The notes beneath the pieces are model-generated. The model saw nothing but the letters and a program-made list of their open reading frames with translations, did not search any database and was not told the origin of the DNA. Below are positions 6,737-10,138 of a DNA stretch of 10,138 nucleotides, one piece after another. The DNA is from Pseudomonadota bacterium (GTDB lineage: Bacteria; Pseudomonadota; Alphaproteobacteria; Acetobacterales; Acetobacteraceae). The stretch lies in assembly GCA_021828605.1 (NCBI GenBank), contig JAJZEG010000396.1, forward strand, positions 1 to 10,138. The letters run 5' to 3'. Every line of letters begins with the position of its first letter. The stretch's first letter is position 1. Position numbers and translations under genes: made by a program.

Positions 6737-7750
6737 ATGTCTGTTCGCACGGCTCGACCGTCAAATCCTGATCCCGCGCCGACCGCGCGGTTGCGCCTGC
6801 GTGGCTTCACGCCGCAGGACCATGCGGCGTTTCATCGCCAGATCAATGATTGGGAGATTTGTCGGCGCCTGCCCGAATCGCCCTATCCTTATCCCGAATC
6901 CTTGGCGCAAGCCTGGATCAACGCCGCGATCAGCGATCGATCGCAGAATGTCGCGTATGAATTCGCGATGATTGAGGCCGCCCATGATCGGCTGATCGGC
7001 AGCGCCGGGCTGCGGCTGGCCAAGCATGCCAGCACCGCCAGCCTCGGCTATTGGACCGGGCGCGCGCATTGGCGCCAAGGCTTTGCCCGCGAGGCGCTGC
7101 ACAGCCTGATCGCCTGGGGCTTCGCTGAATTGCCGATCACCGCCATTACCGCTGACGTCGCGATGGATAATCTTGCGTCGCGCGCGCTGCTGAGCGATTT
7201 GGGATTTCGGCAAACCGGCACCGGACAAGCCCGGTTCACCGGCAAACCCAATGAGCGTCTGGCCGTGCTGCATTTTGCGCTGGCCCGCGATGTGAATGAA
7301 CCCGCCTTTGCCGCCAGCGCCGAACGCCCTGCGGATCCCGCGCCAAGCGACCGCCCGATGCTGCTGGTGGCCGCCTGCGCGCTGATTAATCCGCACGGCC
7401 AAATTTTGCTGGCGCGCCGACCGCCGGGCAAACGCTTGGCCGGATTATGGGAATTTCCGGGTGGAAAACTGGCCGCCGGTGAAATGCCCGAAGCGGCCTT
7501 GGTGCGCGAGTTGAGCGAGGAGCTTGGTATTCTTGTTCGTGAGAGCGACCTCGCCCCGTTTGTTTTTGCCTCACACGCTTATGCCGATTTTCATTTGCTG
7601 ATGCCGCTTTATTTATGTCGGCGCTGGCAAGGCGTGCCGACCGGGCGCGAGGGTCAGGCCTTGGCCTGGGTCGCACCGGACCGGCTCGATGAATATCCGC
7701 TCCCCCCGGCAGACCGCCCGCTGATCCCCATGCTGCGCGATTTTCTGTAA
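6737..7750 (+). CDS. Bifunctional GNAT acetyltransferase / MutT-like Nudix hydrolase fusion
   Basis: This is a two-domain cytoplasmic protein of 337 aa. Residues about 17-185 form a RimJ/RimL-type GNAT domain: it begins RLRLRGFTPQDHAAF, has the acetyl-CoA loop RQGFAREALHSLI (113-125), and ends with the typical DNLASRALLSDLGF (144-157). A Pro/Ala-rich linker (about 186-206) leads to a Nudix domain (207-337) with a complete Nudix box GX5EX7REUXEEXGU from G243 to I265 (R257-E258 and E261-E262 are the metal-binding residues). RRPPGKRLAGLWEFPGGKL just before the box resembles MutT proteins that hydrolyse 8-oxo-dGTP, so nucleotide-pool cleaning is the likely activity of that half. The acetyl acceptor cannot be predicted. 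Such fusions are annotated in other alphaproteobacteria, so this is one reading frame rather than two merged genes. The stop is 9 nt before the cinA-like gene. Confidence 0.93.
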   Translation: MSVRTARPSNPDPAPTARLRLRGFTPQDHAAFHRQINDWEICRRLPESPYPYPESLAQAWINAAISDRSQNVAYEFAMIEAAHDRLIGSAGLRLAKHASTASLGYWTGRAHWRQGFAREALHSLIAWGFAELPITAITADVAMDNLASRALLSDLGFRQTGTGQARFTGKPNERLAVLHFALARDVNEPAFAASAERPADPAPSDRPMLLVAACALINPHGQILLARRPPGKRLAGLWEFPGGKLAAGEMPEAALVRELSEELGILVRESDLAPFVFASHAYADFHLLMPLYLCRRWQGVPTGREGQALAWVAPDRLDEYPLPPADRPLIPMLRDFL

Positions 7751-7754
7751 GGTG
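7748..7754 (+). promoter_or_regulatory. Ribosome binding site of the cinA-like gene, overlapping the upstream stop
   Basis: TAAGGTG combines the stop codon of the GNAT-Nudix gene with a Shine-Dalgarno AAGGTG, 5 nt before ATG 7760. This arrangement implies that the two genes are cotranscribed and translationally coupled. Confidence 0.7.
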
Positions 7755-7759
7755 CCCCG

Positions 7760-8521
7760 ATGACCCCACCCAACCCGACCGCCGCGATCCTGATCATTGG
7801 CAACGAAATCCTCTCCGGTCGCACCCAGGATATCAATGTCCAATTTCTCGCCCAGCGTCTCGCCGCCATCGGCCATCGGCTGGAGGAGGTGAGGGTGATC
7901 CCCGATGTCACCGAGCGCATCATCGGTGCGGTGAATGAGTTGCGCGCCGCCTATGACAATCTCTTCACTACCGGCGGCATCGGGCCGACCCATGACGATA
8001 TCACCAGCGAATGCGTGGCGGCCGCCTTCGGCGTGCCGTGGGAGCCGCACCAGCCCACCTTCGCGGCGATGCAGGCGCATCTGGGCGAGCGTTTCAACCC
8101 GGCCCGCCAGCGCATGGCGACCATGCCGCGCGGCGCTGTGCCAATCCCCAACGCGATGTCGATGGCGCCGGGTTTTTCGGTGGGTAATGTGCATGTGATG
8201 GCCGGGGTGCCCCGGATTATGCAGGCGATGTTTACCGCACTTGAACCAAGCCTCGCGCGCGGCACCCCGATTGCAATGCGCGCGGTGCATGGGCTTGGCA
8301 TTCTGGAAGGCAATATCGCCGCCGGGCTTGGCGCGATCCAGGCGCGTTATCCGCAGCTCGATTTAGGATCCTACCCGTTTTACCGCGAAACCGGCTCAGG
8401 GGTGGCGATGGTCGCCAAAGGCACCGATACCACTGCCCTGGAGGCCGCAATCGGCGAATGCCGCGCGTTGATCGCAGCGCACGGCATCACCCCGATCGAT
8501 GGCGAACCCGCCTTGGGCTGA
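7760..8521 (+). CDS. CinA N-terminal (MoaB/Mog-like) competence/damage-inducible protein A family, stand-alone
   Basis: This 253-aa cytoplasmic protein belongs to the family whose N-terminal fold resembles the molybdopterin-binding proteins MoaB and Mog. In full-length CinA it carries ADP-ribose or NMN-related pyrophosphatase activity. Visible motifs are ILIIGNEILSGRTQDIN (10-26), LFTTGGIGPTHDDIT (68-82, the phosphate/Mg loop), SMAPGFSVGNVHVMAGVPRI (134-153), and a C-terminal subdomain with LDLGSYPFYR. The PncC-type nicotinamide-nucleotide amidase domain that follows in long CinA proteins is absent; about 250 aa is a common length in alphaproteobacteria. The specific substrate is not known from sequence. 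Its neighbour with a Nudix domain suggests, but does not prove, a shared role in nucleotide or cofactor housekeeping. The gene is convergent with aspS, 22 nt away. Confidence 0.92.
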   Translation: MTPPNPTAAILIIGNEILSGRTQDINVQFLAQRLAAIGHRLEEVRVIPDVTERIIGAVNELRAAYDNLFTTGGIGPTHDDITSECVAAAFGVPWEPHQPTFAAMQAHLGERFNPARQRMATMPRGAVPIPNAMSMAPGFSVGNVHVMAGVPRIMQAMFTALEPSLARGTPIAMRAVHGLGILEGNIAAGLGAIQARYPQLDLGSYPFYRETGSGVAMVAKGTDTTALEAAIGECRALIAAHGITPIDGEPALG

Positions 8522-8555
8522 ACGCCGCTCGAGCCGACGATATTCAGGCTTTTTT
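8516..8555 (+). terminator. Weak candidate intrinsic terminator between cinA-like gene and aspS
   Basis: On the plus strand CTGAA (8518-8522) can pair with TTCAG (8543-8547), or alternatively AGCC (8532-8535) with GGCT (8547-8550). Either is followed directly by six T residues (8550-8555). The stems are short and the loops large, so this is only a possibility. The T run is the complement of the lysine codons at the end of aspS. I see no matching signal for aspS on the other strand. Confidence 0.3.
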
Positions 8556-10138
8556 CGGTGGCAGCGCCAAAGCCAGCGATAATTCCTTGAGCCTGTTTGG
8601 TGCGATCTCAGCCGGTGCCCCCATCATCAAATCCTCGCCTTGCTGGTTGAGCGGAAAGGCAATGATTTCGCGCAGATTCGGCTCATCGGCCAACAGCATC
8701 ACCATCCGATCAATCCCCGGCGCTGAGCCGCCATGCGGGGGGGCGCCAAAGCGGAACGCATTCAACATACCGCCAAACCGCGCCTCGACCTCCTCAGCGC
8801 CATAACCGGCAATCTCAAAGGCGCGCAGCATCACCTCGGGTTTGTGGTTCCTGATCGCGCCCGAGGATAATTCGATACCATTGCAGACGATGTCATATTG
8901 GAACGCCTTGATGGTCAGCGGATCCTGATTATTCAGCGCGTCCAGCCCGCCTTGCGGCATCGAAAACGGATTATGCGAGAAGGCAATCGATTTGGTGTCC
9001 TCGTCATATTCATACATCGGAAAATCAATAATCCAGCAAAATTTAAAGACGTTCGGATCGATCAAGCCGAGATCAGTGCCGAGTTTGCTGCGCACCGCGC
9101 CTGCGAATTTGGCGGCGCTGTCGCGCGGGCCGGCGGCAAAAAACACGGCGTCGCCCGGCTTGGCCCCGACCGCCAGCCGGATCGCCTCGGCGCGCGCGGG
9201 CTCCAGATTTTTCGCAATCGGCCCCTTGGCACCCTCGGCATCGAACTGGATATAGCCCAACCCACCGGCCCCTTCGGCACGCGCCCATTCATTCAATTTA
9301 TCGAAAAAACTGCGCGGATGGGCGCCACAGCTCGGCGCGGGAATCGCGCGCACCACCCCGCCTGCCGCGACGATTTTCGCAAACAAGCCAAAACCCGACT
9401 CCCGGAACGGCTCGGTGACATCGCTGATTTCCAGCGGATTGCGCAAATCAGGCTTATCCGAGCCATATTTCAACATCGCCTGATCATAGGCGATGCGCGG
9501 GAACGGCCAGTCACTCACCGTCCGACCTTGCGCAAATTCCTTGAACAAGCCACCCAAGACCGGCTCGATGGTCGCGAACACATCGTCCTGGGTAACGAAA
9601 CTCATCTCGAAATCAAGCTGATAAAACTCACCCGGCGCGCGATCAGCGCGGCTCGCTTCATCGCGAAAACAGGGTGCGATCTGGAAATACCGATCAAACC
9701 CGGCCACCATCAATAATTGCTTGAATTGCTGCGGCGCTTGCGGCAACGCGTAAAACTTACCCGGATGCAGCCGGGCAGGGACCAGAAAATCCCGCGCCCC
9801 TTCCGGCGACGAGGCGGTGAGAATCGGCGTGGTGAACTCGGTAAATCCCCGCTCGGTCATCGCGCGCCGCAGCCAGGCGACAATATTCGCGCGCAGCATG
9901 ATGTTGCGATGCAGTTTTTCCCGCCGCAAATCCAAAAACCGATAGCGCAGCCGCAAATCCTCGGGGAATTGCGCATCACCCGCGACCTGGATCGGCAACT
10001 GATCCGCCGCCGACTGCACCACCAGGCTCTCCGCGCGCACCTCAATGGCGCCGGTCGCGAGCTTCGGATTCTGGGTGCCCTCGGCGCGGGTCACCACGCT
10101 GCCGGTGACCGTGATCACGCTTTCGACCCGCAACGCCG
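8544..10138 (-). CDS. aspS: Aspartyl-tRNA synthetase, bacterial type (5' end outside window)
   Basis: AspRS charges tRNA-Asp with aspartate in the cytoplasm. The frame is open to the right edge (531 codons visible). About 60 N-terminal residues of the OB-fold anticodon-binding domain are missing, so the TTG at 10133 is an internal leucine and not a start. Visible parts in order are the end of the OB fold ([20 protein letters not shown]), the hinge [15 protein letters not shown], class II motif 1 ([20 protein letters not shown]), the substrate loop [20 protein letters not shown], motif 2 with FRDE, the bacterial GAD insertion domain ending near the flexible part before [23 protein letters not shown], and motif 3 ([18 protein letters not shown]). 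The C terminus ends in a Lys-Lys stretch. The [13 protein letters not shown] variant after motif 2 is of the alphaproteobacterial kind. Whether the enzyme also charges tRNA-Asn cannot be settled here. Confidence 0.97.
   Translation of the reverse strand, partial: ALRVESVITVTGSVVTRAEGTQNPKLATGAIEVRAESLVVQSAADQLPIQVAGDAQFPEDLRLRYRFLDLRREKLHRNIMLRANIVAWLRRAMTERGFTEFTTPILTASSPEGARDFLVPARLHPGKFYALPQAPQQFKQLLMVAGFDRYFQIAPCFRDEASRADRAPGEFYQLDFEMSFVTQDDVFATIEPVLGGLFKEFAQGRTVSDWPFPRIAYDQAMLKYGSDKPDLRNPLEISDVTEPFRESGFGLFAKIVAAGGVVRAIPAPSCGAHPRSFFDKLNEWARAEGAGGLGYIQFDAEGAKGPIAKNLEPARAEAIRLAVGAKPGDAVFFAAGPRDSAAKFAGAVRSKLGTDLGLIDPNVFKFCWIIDFPMYEYDEDTKSIAFSHNPFSMPQGGLDALNNQDPLTIKAFQYDIVCNGIELSSGAIRNHKPEVMLRAFEIAGYGAEEVEARFGGMLNAFRFGAPPHGGSAPGIDRMVMLLADEPNLREIIAFPLNQQGEDLMMGAPAEIAPNRLKELSLALALPPKKA

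Noticed and set aside
6649..6810. Longer start for proA at 6810
   Set aside because: It would add 54 residues without family counterpart and overlap the divergent gene; MADNDLETM at 6648 gives the normal length.
7613..8290. Minus-strand open frame of 225 codons opposite the cinA-like gene and the Nudix end
   Set aside because: His/Arg-rich composition with no domain, and the plus strand carries clear CinA and Nudix motifs.
8898..9716. Plus-strand open frame of 272 codons inside aspS
   Set aside because: It is antisense to conserved AspRS motifs and resembles no protein I recognise; a shadow of biased codon use.

Overview
The window is a GC-rich stretch of housekeeping chromosome, most likely from an alphaproteobacterium and possibly from the Acetobacteraceae/Rhodospirillales side. 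The reasons are the conserved order proA-nadD-rsfS-rlmH-(gpmI)-envC-ctpA, the alphaproteobacterial look of the AspRS and ProA motifs, and a GNAT-Nudix fusion of the kind annotated in this class. The exact genus cannot be read from the sequence. No mobile elements, rRNA or tRNA genes, CRISPR arrays or defence systems are visible.

From right to left on the minus strand, bases 6648 to 1 hold seven tightly packed genes. They are proA (proline synthesis), nadD (NAD synthesis), rsfS (ribosome silencing factor), rlmH (23S rRNA pseudouridine methyltransferase), gpmI (cofactor-independent phosphoglycerate mutase), envC (murein hydrolase activator) and ctpA (S41 processing peptidase, cut by the left edge). 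Spacings run from overlaps of 4 and 11 nt (proA/nadD, gpmI/envC) to gaps of 3 to 61 nt, so they probably form one operon or a few nested ones. The last two genes act together in peptidoglycan remodelling; the middle ones serve ribosome biogenesis and central metabolism.

Divergent from proA, across an 88-nt gap, a plus-strand pair encodes a GNAT acetyltransferase fused to a MutT-like Nudix hydrolase, then a stand-alone CinA N-terminal (MoaB/Mog-like) protein. The pair runs head-on into aspS (aspartyl-tRNA synthetase, minus strand, 5' end outside the window).

The main surprise is translational. nadD has no ATG, GTG or TTG anywhere between its upstream in-frame stop and its essential nucleotide-binding motif. 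The natural start is a CTG that overlaps the proA stop (CTGA, the counterpart of the classic ATGA) with AGGTG 5 nt upstream. The next gene, rsfS, has a strong AAGGAG 5 nt before an in-frame ATC and no canonical start for the first 43 codons. Either two neighbouring genes use near-cognate start codons, or both start codons carry sequence errors. Standard gene calling would truncate both proteins, and would remove the NadD active-site motif.
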